From JBFHRE01 sp041746105 (GTDB lineage: Bacteria > Actinomycetota > Acidimicrobiia > Spongiisociales > ZC4RG35), in NCBI GenBank assembly GCA_041746105.1, contig JBGTHP010000015.1, positions 1-64,000 of the forward strand: a stretch of 64,000 nucleotides of DNA, read 5' to 3'. The notes under the pieces were generated by a model that saw only the letters and a list, made by a program, of their open reading frames with translations, was not told the DNA's origin and made no database searches. Every line of letters starts with the position of its first letter. The stretch's first letter is position 1. Below, piece after piece: positions 26,801 to 34,413 of the stretch. Both the position numbers and the translations under genes were made by a program.

Positions 26801-28236
26801 TCGCTACCCATCGAACCGGTAGGGGTTTTCCCCTCAGCCATCTCGGCCAGGACCATCCGCCGTTCCTCCGGCGTATATCCAAAAACCCGGCAAAGGCTTG
26901 CGGCGTTGAAACGGTCATCCGCCAGCGGATCGAAAGGATCCTGGACGTATATCGTCTCGCCCGCAATCCAATCCTCGTAGGGGGCTTTTGCGGCTAGAGA
27001 CGTCTTCACGTCGTCGGAAAAACGTATTTCGCCGGTCTCGCCGTCGAAGAGCATCAACTCCCCCGGTCCCAGCTGTCCCGTCAACGAGGCCTGCGCCTCC
27101 TCCTCAGGACATACCCCGGCCTCGGAGGACACGAGAACAATCGACGGCGTTATCGCGTATCGGGCGGGGCGGAGGCCGTTTCGGTCCAGACCAGCCAGCA
27201 AAGAACGACCGTCGGTTGCAGCGATCGCCGCAGGTCCATCCCAGGGCTCGCCAAAAAACGCGTGATACTCGTAAAAGGACTTCAAGGCCGGATCGAGATC
27301 GGCGACGTTCTCCCAGGCAGCCGGGATCAACATCTCCTTGACGTGCTCGAGCGATCGTCCGGAACGAAGCAAAAGTTCGAAGACATTGTCGAGGCTGCCC
27401 GAGTCGCTCTGTCCCGGTGTGAGCCACGGGGACAGGTCGGCCAACCTGTCGCCCCAAGTGGACGATGCCCCTTGTTTTTCTCTTGCTTCCATCCACACCC
27501 GATTCGAGCGAATCGTGTTGATCTCGCCGTTGTGTCCAAGCGTCCTGAACGGCTGAGCGTTGGCCCACGAGGGGAACGTGTTGGTCGAATAACGCTGATG
27601 GAAGATCGCTATGGCCGTCTCATAGTCGGGGTCAGCCAGGTCCCAGAAATAGTCGGAGACACGGGCGGCCGTGAACAAACCCTTGTACACGACCGTCATG
27701 CATGACGCGGACGGGATCGAGAACCCGCCAATTCCCGCGCCGTCACGCTCCGCCTTCTTTCGTGCCAGAAGCAATGCGCGCTCGAATTCGACGGTTGAGA
27801 GATTCGACGAGACGATCAGTTGCTCGGTGAGTGGCTCCGACTCGAGGGCTCGTTTGGACAGGATTCCAGGGTCGACCGGCACCCTGCGCCATTTCAGGGC
27901 ATCGATCCCTTCGTGCTGCACCGCCTCGGTCACTATCGAGCGGGCCCGGCCGGGGTCGCCTTTCGGCAGAAAACACATGACGATCCCGAGGGTGCCTGTC
28001 GGCTTCATCCCCTCGGCCTCGAGCTCTCTTCTGACCAGCCGATCTGGGATCTGGGTCAATAACCCGGCACCGTCACCGGTCCCATCGGCAGCCTTGGCAC
28101 CTCGATGGTCGAGTCTCTGGAGACACTCGACCGCCAAACGAGTGATCCGAAAGCTGGGACGCAGGTCGCGAGCCGCGATAAAGCCCACGCCACAGGCTTC
28201 GTGCTCAAAACTTGGGTCGTAGAGGCGAGACAGCAA
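23857..28236 (-). CDS. gltB: glutamate synthase large subunit
   Basis: A 1459-residue GltB with the full set of domains: class II amidotransferase (nucleophile Cys15 after a 14-residue propeptide, in HEACGVGF), central domain, FMN/2-oxoglutarate synthase domain (SVKLVSEPGVGTVAVGVAKA, SGSDGGTGASPL), three Cys for the 3Fe-4S cluster in GCKMVRQCHLNTCPVGIATQ near residue 1120, and the C-terminal GXGXG beta-helix. It makes two glutamates from glutamine and 2-oxoglutarate. The start is TTG 28236; TAGGAT at 28263-28268 (minus) is a likely -10. No gltD lies next to it in this window. Confidence 0.95.
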   Translation of the reverse strand: MLSRLYDPSFEHEACGVGFIAARDLRPSFRITRLAVECLQRLDHRGAKAADGTGDGAGLLTQIPDRLVRRELEAEGMKPTGTLGIVMCFLPKGDPGRARSIVTEAVQHEGIDALKWRRVPVDPGILSKRALESEPLTEQLIVSSNLSTVEFERALLLARKKAERDGAGIGGFSIPSASCMTVVYKGLFTAARVSDYFWDLADPDYETAIAIFHQRYSTNTFPSWANAQPFRTLGHNGEINTIRSNRVWMEAREKQGASSTWGDRLADLSPWLTPGQSDSGSLDNVFELLLRSGRSLEHVKEMLIPAAWENVADLDPALKSFYEYHAFFGEPWDGPAAIAATDGRSLLAGLDRNGLRPARYAITPSIVLVSSEAGVCPEEEAQASLTGQLGPGELMLFDGETGEIRFSDDVKTSLAAKAPYEDWIAGETIYVQDPFDPLADDRFNAASLCRVFGYTPEERRMVLAEMAEGKTPTGSMGSDTALAVLAEEPRRLTQFFQQAFAQVTNPPMDPIREHMVMSLRTYMGRRGSMLEEQPGIAHLVELSSPILSDAELVRIATASDPNFFSAWIPTVWPAAAGATGMRQRLEAILTEAVDAVSQGACIVILSDREVDAEHAPIPMMLAVGALHHRLIDEGIRMRASIVAVTGEARDSHDAACLLGAGASAINPYLAIDQVRYLAETDVVHVDPVVAQENYRSAIKSGVLKVMSKMGICTVSAYRGSELFEAIGIDRDVLDVAFRNTPARIHGLGFDAIARRVLDLHGLYDAGDEAVGGFYKQRRGGAFHITSPSVVLSVQKAVRSGDYSDWESYLKAVEDRPPAQIRDLFRFVDRRPVLLDEVEPAERIMRRFVTAAMSHGAVSRETHEALAEAMNQMGALSNSGEGGEGADRFDTPRNSAIKQVASGRFGVTPGYLASAEELQIKMAQGSKPGEGGQIPGFKVTDEIARLRHTEAGVSLISPPPHHDIYSIEDLAQLIYDLKAFKPSARVSVKLVSEPGVGTVAVGVAKARADGILISGSDGGTGASPLESIKHAGSPWELGLAEAHQTLVANGLRSVVALETDGGLRTGRDVVIAALLGAERYGFGTLPLLALGCKMVRQCHLNTCPVGIATQREDLRAKFSGAAEQVVTLFRLLAEEVRFHLVSLGVRTLGEIIGRADLLETVDHPAAAGLGDVLVRAEGRLRHPGFRKMEFSTLSERLTTELAPAINGEGPISVAFPISNEDRTIGARVSGEVAIRYGDEGLPDGTIDIRLSGIAGQSFGAWLTRGINLRLNGTANDYVGKGLGGGRIVVSPRVGEDGRRHHAGGNAVLYGATSGEAYLAGPVGQRFAVRNSGATAVVEGVSDHGCEYMTGGVAVILGPVGRNFGAGMTGGVAFVWDPGLRLNRFVADTSPGIRRLLEMERIELEALIGEHVRQTGSEVGSLILEQWDRQVERFWVLRASRPVAIVDLAGTEIEEPTPVSV

Positions 28237-28312
28237 AGGTGGCTTCCGGTAGGAAGCGCTCCATCCTAGAGCAACCTTCGATCCCGGCGGCCGGAATGTC
28301 TAATTTGGTGAC

Positions 28313-28762
28313 ATGCCTGTCATCGTCGTGGGAGCAGATACCCAAATCGGGCGCGCAATCATTTCCCACCTTGTCGCACCCGGTCGGGAGGTACGTGCAT
28401 TCGTTTCTGACCCTGACGCGGCCTCGGAACTCAAACAACTCGGCGTCAAAGTCGCCTTCGGCGACGTGAGCGACGACGGACACCTGGAGGCAGCATGCAC
28501 CAACGTGTTCTGTGTCGTGTTCGTGGGCGAGGCCGCGCTCGACGGCAGGGAGCGTTCCTTCCGCCCAGACCCCAAATCCCTACACCTCGGATGGGCCGAG
28601 GCTGCGGCGTCCGCCCACGTCAAACGCGTGGTGTGGGTCGGGGTGGAGGACCCGCCTCCGGTCGCGGGCGTCGAGACGGCAGTGGTCGAGGTCCAGAACG
28701 CAACCGACGACGAGGTGGCGACGAGGGTCGCCTTACTCGACGACGCTGAGAAGATCGGGTGA
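28313..28762 (+). CDS. NAD(P)-binding Rossmann (NmrA-like) protein
   Basis: A 149-residue protein with IVVGADTQIGRAIISHL at the N-terminus, a variant of the GxxGxxG dinucleotide site, then FGDVSDDGHLEAA typical of atypical short-chain/NmrA-like proteins. It lacks the C-terminal substrate half of complete epimerases, so it may only bind a cofactor or be a degenerate form. ATG 28313 has TAATTT (28301-28306) six bases upstream. Its 3' end overlaps the convergent M23 peptidase by 30 bases. Confidence 0.75.
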   Translation: MPVIVVGADTQIGRAIISHLVAPGREVRAFVSDPDAASELKQLGVKVAFGDVSDDGHLEAACTNVFCVVFVGEAALDGRERSFRPDPKSLHLGWAEAAASAHVKRVVWVGVEDPPPVAGVETAVVEVQNATDDEVATRVALLDDAEKIG

Positions 28763-29347
28763 AACCGCGAGCAGATACAGCTCTACCGGCATCGACGCCA
28801 GGGCACGCTCATGAGCGGCGATGAGGAAGGGATAGGGGTTTAGTACCCGCCCGTCGTGGTGGATTTCGAAATGTGTATGCGGGTTGGAACTCGATGCGTT
28901 GCCGGAGTCGCCGACCCATCCGATCAGTTGGCCGGCCGTGACCACTGAGCCGACTCGAAGCAACGGTGCATACGTGAACTCGGGCGAGGCCGCCCCATCG
29001 TTGGTGCCGGGAGTGTCTTCATTGAGGTGCATGTACCAGGTCTCCCAGCCCCCCGCATGCGAGATCTCGAGCCACTCGCCGGCAGAACCGCCTGACCGCA
29101 TGACGGTGACGATTCCGGCGGCGGCCGCGTAAACAGGCGTCATCTTGGGCGACATCAGATCGGTGCCGTGGTGGGAGCGACCCCCCGACCGAACAGCACC
29201 AAAGCTGGAGACAAACGAGGTTGCCAGCGGATCCTGTGGAAAAACGATCTCGAACTCGGCGGTGTCGTCGTAGGCCGCGGCGGGCAAGGCGGGCGCCACG
29301 AGTGACGCGAGCGCGAGAACAGCAATGACATGGCGACGTCCTGGCAC
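28733..29347 (-). CDS. secreted M23 (LytM-type) peptidase
   Basis: A 204-residue exported protein: signal peptide HVIAVLALASLVAPALPAAA, then a LytM domain with SHHGTDLM (first His and Asp, near residue 60) and NPHTHFEIHHDG (HxH, near 160) as Zn ligands. It should cleave peptidoglycan cross-bridges or act as an amidase activator. GTG 29347 is chosen for GGAGGT five bases upstream; an upstream in-frame start lacks an SD. Related to the larger M23 protein at 58292-59476 (both share WETWYMHLN/WTTWYIHLN and QLIGWVGDSGNA). Confidence 0.87.
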   Translation of the reverse strand: MPGRRHVIAVLALASLVAPALPAAAYDDTAEFEIVFPQDPLATSFVSSFGAVRSGGRSHHGTDLMSPKMTPVYAAAAGIVTVMRSGGSAGEWLEISHAGGWETWYMHLNEDTPGTNDGAASPEFTYAPLLRVGSVVTAGQLIGWVGDSGNASSSNPHTHFEIHHDGRVLNPYPFLIAAHERALASMPVELYLLAVSPDLLSVVE

Positions 29348-29474
29348 GTCGTACCTCCAATTCGGTCGAAACACGACGCACGCGTTCGATCCTTATAGAT
29401 GTAGGGGGTTACCCGCTTCACAGCAGGCACCGAAACCGTAACCGGGAACGCGAAAAACGCCAAAGTGAAAAAGC

Positions 29475-29506
29475 GCGAAGGCGACGGCCGAAGCCGCCGC
29501 CCTCGC
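29475..29506 (-). terminator. intrinsic terminator downstream of the HAD gene
   Basis: On the minus strand a 14-bp GC-rich stem (two G-U pairs) closes a TTCG tetraloop and is followed by a GCTTTTTC tract. It lies about 100 bases past the HAD hydrolase stop. A smaller GNRA hairpin (GGTGC-GCAA-GCACC, about 29529-29542) comes before it. The region 29348-29608 otherwise holds only the promoter and leader of the M23 gene. Confidence 0.8.
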
Positions 29507-29608
29507 ATCGGAGCCGCATCCCCTCGGTGCTTGCGCACCTCCCTGACCGAGGATCCAGTCCGTATTCAATTGATCGGCCCACTTCAGCCCCAGCTTGAGC
29601 GTTGCGAA

Positions 29609-30205
29609 TCAGGACAGGTCAATGGCAACCATGCCTCCCAGTTCGGCCAACGCCGATTCCATCTCATCGAATTTGATCGTAAACATGCCCAATGCCCTCG
29701 CCACCTTGAGGTTGGCCCCGATGTCGTCGACCATGACGGCGTCGGGGGGCGCCACCTGGAGCGCTCCGAGACAGCGGAGAAAAAATTCGGGTTCTGGTTT
29801 CCTCACACCTTCGACCACCGATTCCAAAAACACATCGAAACGAGATCTCAGTCGTTCGTCGGTGATCGGCTCCCAGTTGTTGGTGAGGGCTGCGAGTTTG
29901 AGACCGCCGGCCCGGAGCCTCTCCAAGACCCCGATCATTCTCGGGCGGGGTGTGATCGCCGAGTCGACCGTGGCCAGCATGGAAGCAACGGCGTCTGGAG
30001 GGAGGCCGAGAGTGCTTCCAAACGCGACTACAAAAGCGTCTCGTGACATCTCACCTTTCTCCACCGAGGCCCAAGCGCTTCCGGGCGTGCCTGCCGCTCG
30101 ATTGACAGATCCCGGCGCCAACCCCATTTCCCTTTCGAACTCGGCAACCGCCGGCATCGGAGAATCGAGCACAACCCCTCCGAGGTCGAAAACGACTGCT
30201 CTCAT
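29609..30205 (-). CDS. HAD-superfamily hydrolase
   Basis: A 198-residue HAD phosphatase-like protein. Motif I VVFDLGGVVLDS (nucleophile Asp7; the usual second Asp is Gly, as in the YihX/epoxide-hydrolase N-domain branch), motif II LTNN near 108, motif III KPEP near 136, motif IV VMVDD near 157. The substrate is probably a small phosphate ester. Translationally coupled to the LON-domain gene upstream (ATGA). Confidence 0.85.
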   Translation of the reverse strand: MRAVVFDLGGVVLDSPMPAVAEFEREMGLAPGSVNRAAGTPGSAWASVEKGEMSRDAFVVAFGSTLGLPPDAVASMLATVDSAITPRPRMIGVLERLRAGGLKLAALTNNWEPITDERLRSRFDVFLESVVEGVRKPEPEFFLRCLGALQVAPPDAVMVDDIGANLKVARALGMFTIKFDEMESALAELGGMVAIDLS

Positions 30206-30831
30206 CCCTCTGGCCCTCCCGCTTCGAGCTGGCCAAGGAAGAGCTCGGCTTGGCCTTGCAACATTTCATAAGTGAGTTCGAGTCGCTCGGCCGGACCCTC
30301 GGTTTCGAGCAGCCGGTAGCTGTCGATCGGCGTGACCGGAGTCAGGGCTGCCAACTGATAGGAGGCCGCCAGGAGATCGTCCGCTACTTCGACGTCGAGC
30401 CCGGCGACGTTCGAACCAAGCTCGCTCGCGAGCGCAAGAACGCGCACCAGCCGGGACTGGACCAGGTCAACCGACAGATCAGTAGAAGAGTCGTTATCGG
30501 CCCAGGTCGAGACCAAACCTCTCGGGAAGGGATCATCGGGGAGCCAATCCTCGACCCGAAGCCGTTCGAGGCCGGCCACCACCACGGCTCGCGAACCATC
30601 GGGTAGATCCGAAACTCCGACAACCTCGACCATGGTCCCTGTCCGGAACCTCTCATCTCCTCCTCCGACCTCAAATCCGCGCTCGATCAGAACGATCCCA
30701 AACCGACCGTCGCCGTCCAACACCGAGTCGAGCAAAGCCTGATAGCGGTCCTCGAACACCCGGAGGGGGATGGCGGTGAACGGGAACACGACATTCCCGA
30801 GCGGGAACATCGGCAGCACTGTCGGTGTCAC
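30202..30831 (-). CDS. LON substrate-binding domain protein
   Basis: A 209-residue protein formed by the Lon N-terminal domain alone: LPMFPLGNVVFPFTAIPLRVFEDRY at the start, then GRFGIVLIERGFEVGG and an alpha-helical tail. No ATPase or protease domain is present, as in other stand-alone LON-domain proteins. GTG 30831 overlaps the stop of the upstream gene (GTGA), and the stop overlaps the HAD start. A longer frame upstream is ruled out because it would run through the DUF6941 gene. Confidence 0.85.
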   Translation of the reverse strand: MTPTVLPMFPLGNVVFPFTAIPLRVFEDRYQALLDSVLDGDGRFGIVLIERGFEVGGGDERFRTGTMVEVVGVSDLPDGSRAVVVAGLERLRVEDWLPDDPFPRGLVSTWADNDSSTDLSVDLVQSRLVRVLALASELGSNVAGLDVEVADDLLAASYQLAALTPVTPIDSYRLLETEGPAERLELTYEMLQGQAELFLGQLEAGGPEG

Positions 30832-31268
30832 GAGGGTCGGGGACGGACCGAAAAGCGAAGGCGAGAGGCGATCTGCTCGTCGATGGAGATGACGAAGGAG
30901 TAACCACCGGCTTTGGGAAACGTGATGTTGTTGAACGTGAAAGATCGCGCCACGCCGAGGTCGCTGCCTTCCGGCAAACCGTCGGGCCGGGTCACCTTCA
31001 GGCCTTGAGTCAAAGGCGGGGAGGGAAGGACCCGCGCCCCGTCCTCTTCTTGGAGGTCGACTCCGATCACAACCACTTGATCGGCCCACGACCAGGGCAC
31101 CCGGATCCTGAGCCCAACACCAAGCGACGGAAATCGCGCCGGAAACCCTGGAACGAAGAGAGTATCCCAGCCGCCGCCGAGCACGTAGAGCTTGCCCTGC
31201 ACCACCTGAACGGCGTCAGCCAGCAGGGCGTAGTCCACAATCGGGCGGATTTCCTCATCCAAGTTCAC
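30828..31268 (-). CDS. DUF6941 family protein
   Basis: A 146-residue protein of unknown function. The segment ALLADAVQVVQGKLYVLGGGWD (residues 13-34, here split) matches proteins annotated DUF6941 in actinobacteria. The rest is beta-rich and resembles an immunoglobulin-like fold. GTG 31268 is chosen because TAGAGT at 31276-31281 (minus) stands 7 bases upstream; the open frame continues to 31940 but that part is antisense to ino1. First gene of DUF6941-LON-HAD. Confidence 0.78.
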   Translation of the reverse strand: MNLDEEIRPIVDYALLADAVQVVQGKLYVLGGGWDTLFVPGFPARFPSLGVGLRIRVPWSWADQVVVIGVDLQEEDGARVLPSPPLTQGLKVTRPDGLPEGSDLGVARSFTFNNITFPKAGGYSFVISIDEQIASRLRFSVRPRPS

Positions 31269-31275
31269 GAGGCCG

Positions 31276-31316
31276 ACTCTACCGCCTGGACCGTGTACCC
31301 CCCACACCGTTAGCGT
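31276..31316. promoter_or_regulatory. divergent promoters of the DUF6941 operon and ino1
   Basis: Minus-strand -10 TAGAGT at 31276-31281 gives a leaderless DUF6941 mRNA. Plus-strand -10 TAGCGT at 31311-31316 gives an ino1 mRNA with a leader of about 20 bases containing AGGAG. No clear -35 on either side. Confidence 0.5.
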
Positions 31317-31341
31317 GACGGCCAACAAGACCAGGAGATTT

Positions 31342-32658
31342 GTGAGCGAGCCAATCAGGATCAGCGAACCCGCGGGCAAACTCGGCGTGCTGACGCCGGG
31401 CATGGGAGCCGTCGCCACCACGTTGTATGCAGGCGTGCTCGCCGCCAGGAAGGGTATCGCGGCGCCAGTTGGATCACTGACCCAGACCGGACACATCCGG
31501 CTTGGGAAACGAACCGATGACCGATCGCCGTTGATTCGTGAGTTCGTTCCACTCGCCGGTTTGGACGATCTCGTGTTCGGAGGTTGGGACCCGTACAGCG
31601 ACGACGCGTACACCGCAGCGATGAAGGCTGGTGTTCTGCGCCCAGAGCATCTCGAATCGGTCGGCGACGAACTCAGGATCATCAAGCCGATGAAGGCGGT
31701 CTTTTCCTCAAGATGGGTATCACGGCTCGACGACACCGACAACGTGGTCGATTCCGATTCGATGTTGGAGCAGGTCGAGGCGCTGGTCGAGGACATGGCT
31801 CGTTTCAAGGCCGAGAACGATTGTGATCGACTGGTGATGGTGTGGTGCGGCTCAACCGAGGCATACCGGGAACCGTCAGAAGTCCACTCCAGCCTCGAAA
31901 CTTTCGAGCGGGGTCTCGCCGCGAACGACCCAAACATCACACCGAGCCAGATCTACGCCTACGCCGCTCTGATCTCAGGCGTGCCGTTTGCCAATGGTTC
32001 CCCCAACCTCTCAGTCGACATTCCGGCGATGGTTGAGTTGGCGACCCGCGAGAACGTCCCGATCGCAGGCAAGGATTACAAAACCGGCCAGACCTTGATG
32101 AAAACAATCGTCGCTCCCGGTCTCAAAGCTCGAATGCTTGGAATAGCCGGCTGGTATTCGACCAACATTCTCGGCAACCGCGACGGCGAGGTGCTCGACG
32201 ATCCAGAGAACTTTCGCTCCAAGGAAGTGTCAAAACTCGGAGTACTCGAACAGATCCTCCAGCCCGATCTCTATCCGGAGCTGTATGGAGACCTCTACCA
32301 CCTGGTCAGAATCAACTATTACCCGCCGCGCGGCGATGACAAGGAAGGGTGGGACAACATCGACATCTTCGGGTGGCTCGGCTACCCGATGCAGATCAAG
32401 ATCGACTTCTTGTGCAAAGACTCGATCCTCGCTGCTCCCCTCGTCCTTGATCTCGCCTTGTTCATGGACCTCGCCGGTCGAGCCGGTCAGAAGGGGGTCC
32501 AGGAATGGCTCTCCTTCTACTTCAAGAGCCCCCAAACTGCGCCGGGCCTCTACCCGGAGAACGATCTCTTCATCCAGCTCAAAAAGCTGAAGAACACTCT
32601 GCGCCACTGGATGGGTGAAGACCCGATCACCCATGTCGGGAACGAATACTACGAATAG
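31342..32658 (+). CDS. ino1: myo-inositol-1-phosphate synthase
   Basis: A 438-residue NAD-dependent enzyme converting glucose-6-phosphate to inositol-1-phosphate, the first step to inositol lipids and mycothiol-type thiols. Landmarks: GVLTPGMGAVATTLYAGV (NAD site), ALISGVPFANGSPNLSVDIPA, the catalytic AGKDYKTGQTLMKT region and GWYSTNILGNRDG. GTG 31342 is chosen over GTG 31315 because AGGAG at 31333-31337 precedes it and the upstream GTG overlaps the -10. Confidence 0.93.
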   Translation: MSEPIRISEPAGKLGVLTPGMGAVATTLYAGVLAARKGIAAPVGSLTQTGHIRLGKRTDDRSPLIREFVPLAGLDDLVFGGWDPYSDDAYTAAMKAGVLRPEHLESVGDELRIIKPMKAVFSSRWVSRLDDTDNVVDSDSMLEQVEALVEDMARFKAENDCDRLVMVWCGSTEAYREPSEVHSSLETFERGLAANDPNITPSQIYAYAALISGVPFANGSPNLSVDIPAMVELATRENVPIAGKDYKTGQTLMKTIVAPGLKARMLGIAGWYSTNILGNRDGEVLDDPENFRSKEVSKLGVLEQILQPDLYPELYGDLYHLVRINYYPPRGDDKEGWDNIDIFGWLGYPMQIKIDFLCKDSILAAPLVLDLALFMDLAGRAGQKGVQEWLSFYFKSPQTAPGLYPENDLFIQLKKLKNTLRHWMGEDPITHVGNEYYE

Positions 32659-32699
32659 CGTCTGGCGGTGCTGTCGGCCGCCGCGCTAGCGTGCCTGCT

Positions 32700-33989
32700 A
32701 TGACCTCGCACGCCGACCTCCACGCTCGCCACAAGATCGTCATGCCTTCCTGGCTCGGCTGTTATTACGCCGAACCGATCGAGTTGGTACGGGGTGAGGG
32801 CCGTCACGTGTGGGACGGCGAAGGCAACCAATATCTCGATTTCTTCGGCGGGATTCTCACCACCATGACCGGCTACGCCATACCTGAAATCGTGGAGGTG
32901 ATCCAACGGCAGGCTGCCGCGATGCTGCACACCTCGACGTTGTATCTGATTCGGCCCATGGTCGAACTCGCAGAGAAGATCGCGTCCCTCTTGCCGATGC
33001 CGGATGCGAAGGTCTTTTTCACCAACTCTGGAACAGAGGCGAACGATGCAGCGCTGATGATGGCGACGACCCATCGCAAGAGCCGCCAGATTTTTGCGTT
33101 CCGGGGCAGTTATCACGGTCGGTCGCACTCCACCTTGGCGATCACCGGGCATCGCTCGTGGGCGGCAACGGAGAACTCGCCGTTCATCGTCCACTTTCTC
33201 CAGAGCCCTCAATCGATTCGCTCTGCCTACGGGATCACCGATGGCGCGGCAGTGACCGACGGCATCGTCCATGACGTCAGGAGCATGTATGAAACGGCGG
33301 TGCGAGGCCAGGTGGCGGCCCTGATCGCAGAACCGATCCAGGGAGTGGGCGGGTTTGTCCCATTGCCGGACAACACCCTGGCGGCGGTGAAGAAGGAACT
33401 CGACATGCATGACACTCTTCTGATCTGTGACGAGGTCCAGACAGGTTGGGGGCGCACCGGCGAACATTTCTGGGGCTTCGAAGCTCAAGGTGTCACCCCC
33501 GATCTCGTGACGTTTGCCAAGGGGATCGGCAACGGGCTTGCAATCGGCGGTGTGGCCGGACGCGCCGAGGTGATGGATTCTATTCACGCCACCTCGGTGT
33601 CCACTTTTGGCGGCAACCCGCTGTCGTCGGTGGGAGCCTTGGCCAACCTCGAGTATCTGCTGACCCACGATTGCCAATCCAACGCTCTCGCCAGAGGAAA
33701 CGAGTTGCGAGCTGGGCTGGAGGAGATCGCCACCCACCACTCCCAGGTGACAGAGGTCAGGGGCCGGGGTTTGATGCAAGGGGTCGAATTGAGTCGACCC
33801 GACGGAAGCCCTGACCCGGCACTGGCCGGCTCAATACTGGAGGCAGCCAGACGCCACGGACTCCTGGTCGGAAAAGGCGGTCTCCATGGAGATTCGCTCC
33901 GAATCGCTCCGCCCTTGACCGTTACCAGTGAAGAGATCGCCGACGGAGTGGAACGCCTGGCCGAGGCAATGGCGGATGTCTGCGGATGA
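32700..33989 (+). CDS. class III PLP aminotransferase (AGXT2/GabT-like)
   Basis: A 429-residue fold-type I aminotransferase. Visible: FFTNSGTEANDAAL near residue 105, SYHGRSHSTL, LICDEVQTGWGRTG near 240, and the PLP lysine in TFAKGIGNGLAIGG near 275. The overall pattern fits alanine-glyoxylate or beta-amino acid/GABA aminotransferases. ATG 32700 lies 7 bases after TAGCGT (32687-32692), a leaderless start. Overlaps arfB by 14 bases. Confidence 0.88.
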   Translation: MTSHADLHARHKIVMPSWLGCYYAEPIELVRGEGRHVWDGEGNQYLDFFGGILTTMTGYAIPEIVEVIQRQAAAMLHTSTLYLIRPMVELAEKIASLLPMPDAKVFFTNSGTEANDAALMMATTHRKSRQIFAFRGSYHGRSHSTLAITGHRSWAATENSPFIVHFLQSPQSIRSAYGITDGAAVTDGIVHDVRSMYETAVRGQVAALIAEPIQGVGGFVPLPDNTLAAVKKELDMHDTLLICDEVQTGWGRTGEHFWGFEAQGVTPDLVTFAKGIGNGLAIGGVAGRAEVMDSIHATSVSTFGGNPLSSVGALANLEYLLTHDCQSNALARGNELRAGLEEIATHHSQVTEVRGRGLMQGVELSRPDGSPDPALAGSILEAARRHGLLVGKGGLHGDSLRIAPPLTVTSEEIADGVERLAEAMADVCG

Positions 33990-34404
33990 CGGCGGCCTGT
34001 CGGTAGGTCGGTTCAACATCCCCGAGTCAGAACTCGGTTGGAGTTTTACGGCATCGGGCGGTCCCGGCGGCCAGCATGCCAACCGTTCGAACACGAAGTC
34101 AACCCTGCGCTTTGATCTGGCCAACACGACAGTGTTCCCTGACGAACTCAAGCAGCGAATGCTCGCGGCGCTCGGGGGAAGGCTGGTCGAGGGAGTTCTG
34201 GTTGCCGTCGCCGATGATTCACGAAGCCAGTGGCGCAACAGATCGATCGCCAGGAAGCGGATGGCCGAATGGCTTCAAGCCTCTATGCGCAGCGAACGAG
34301 TACGACGGGAAACCCGACCAACGCGGGCCTCGAAAGAAAAGCGGCTCGATGCCAAGAAGTCGCGTTCTGAGACCAAGCGGTTGCGGCGGCCGCCGATCGA
34401 GTGA
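33976..34404 (+). CDS. arfB: ArfB-type alternative ribosome rescue factor
   Basis: A 142-residue release factor-like peptidyl-tRNA hydrolase that rescues stalled ribosomes. The GGQ loop is SGGPGGQHANRSNTKSTLRFD (here quoted in part: GGPGGQHANRSNTK, near residue 30) and the C-terminal tail is Lys/Arg-rich (RASKEKRLDAKKSRSETKRL), as needed to enter the mRNA channel. ATG 33976 lies inside the end of the aminotransferase gene. Confidence 0.9.
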   Translation: MSADDGGLSVGRFNIPESELGWSFTASGGPGGQHANRSNTKSTLRFDLANTTVFPDELKQRMLAALGGRLVEGVLVAVADDSRSQWRNRSIARKRMAEWLQASMRSERVRRETRPTRASKEKRLDAKKSRSETKRLRRPPIE

Positions 34405-34413
34405 CCGGCCGCA

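Noticed and set aside
29348..29608. A cyclic di-AMP (ydaO-type) riboswitch before the M23 gene
   Set aside because: Such riboswitches often precede cell-wall hydrolases, but the conserved core is not recognisable here; the structure present belongs to the upstream terminator.
31269..31940. Upstream extension of the DUF6941 frame
   Set aside because: It is antisense to ino1 and lies upstream of a -10 hexamer that fixes the start at 31268.
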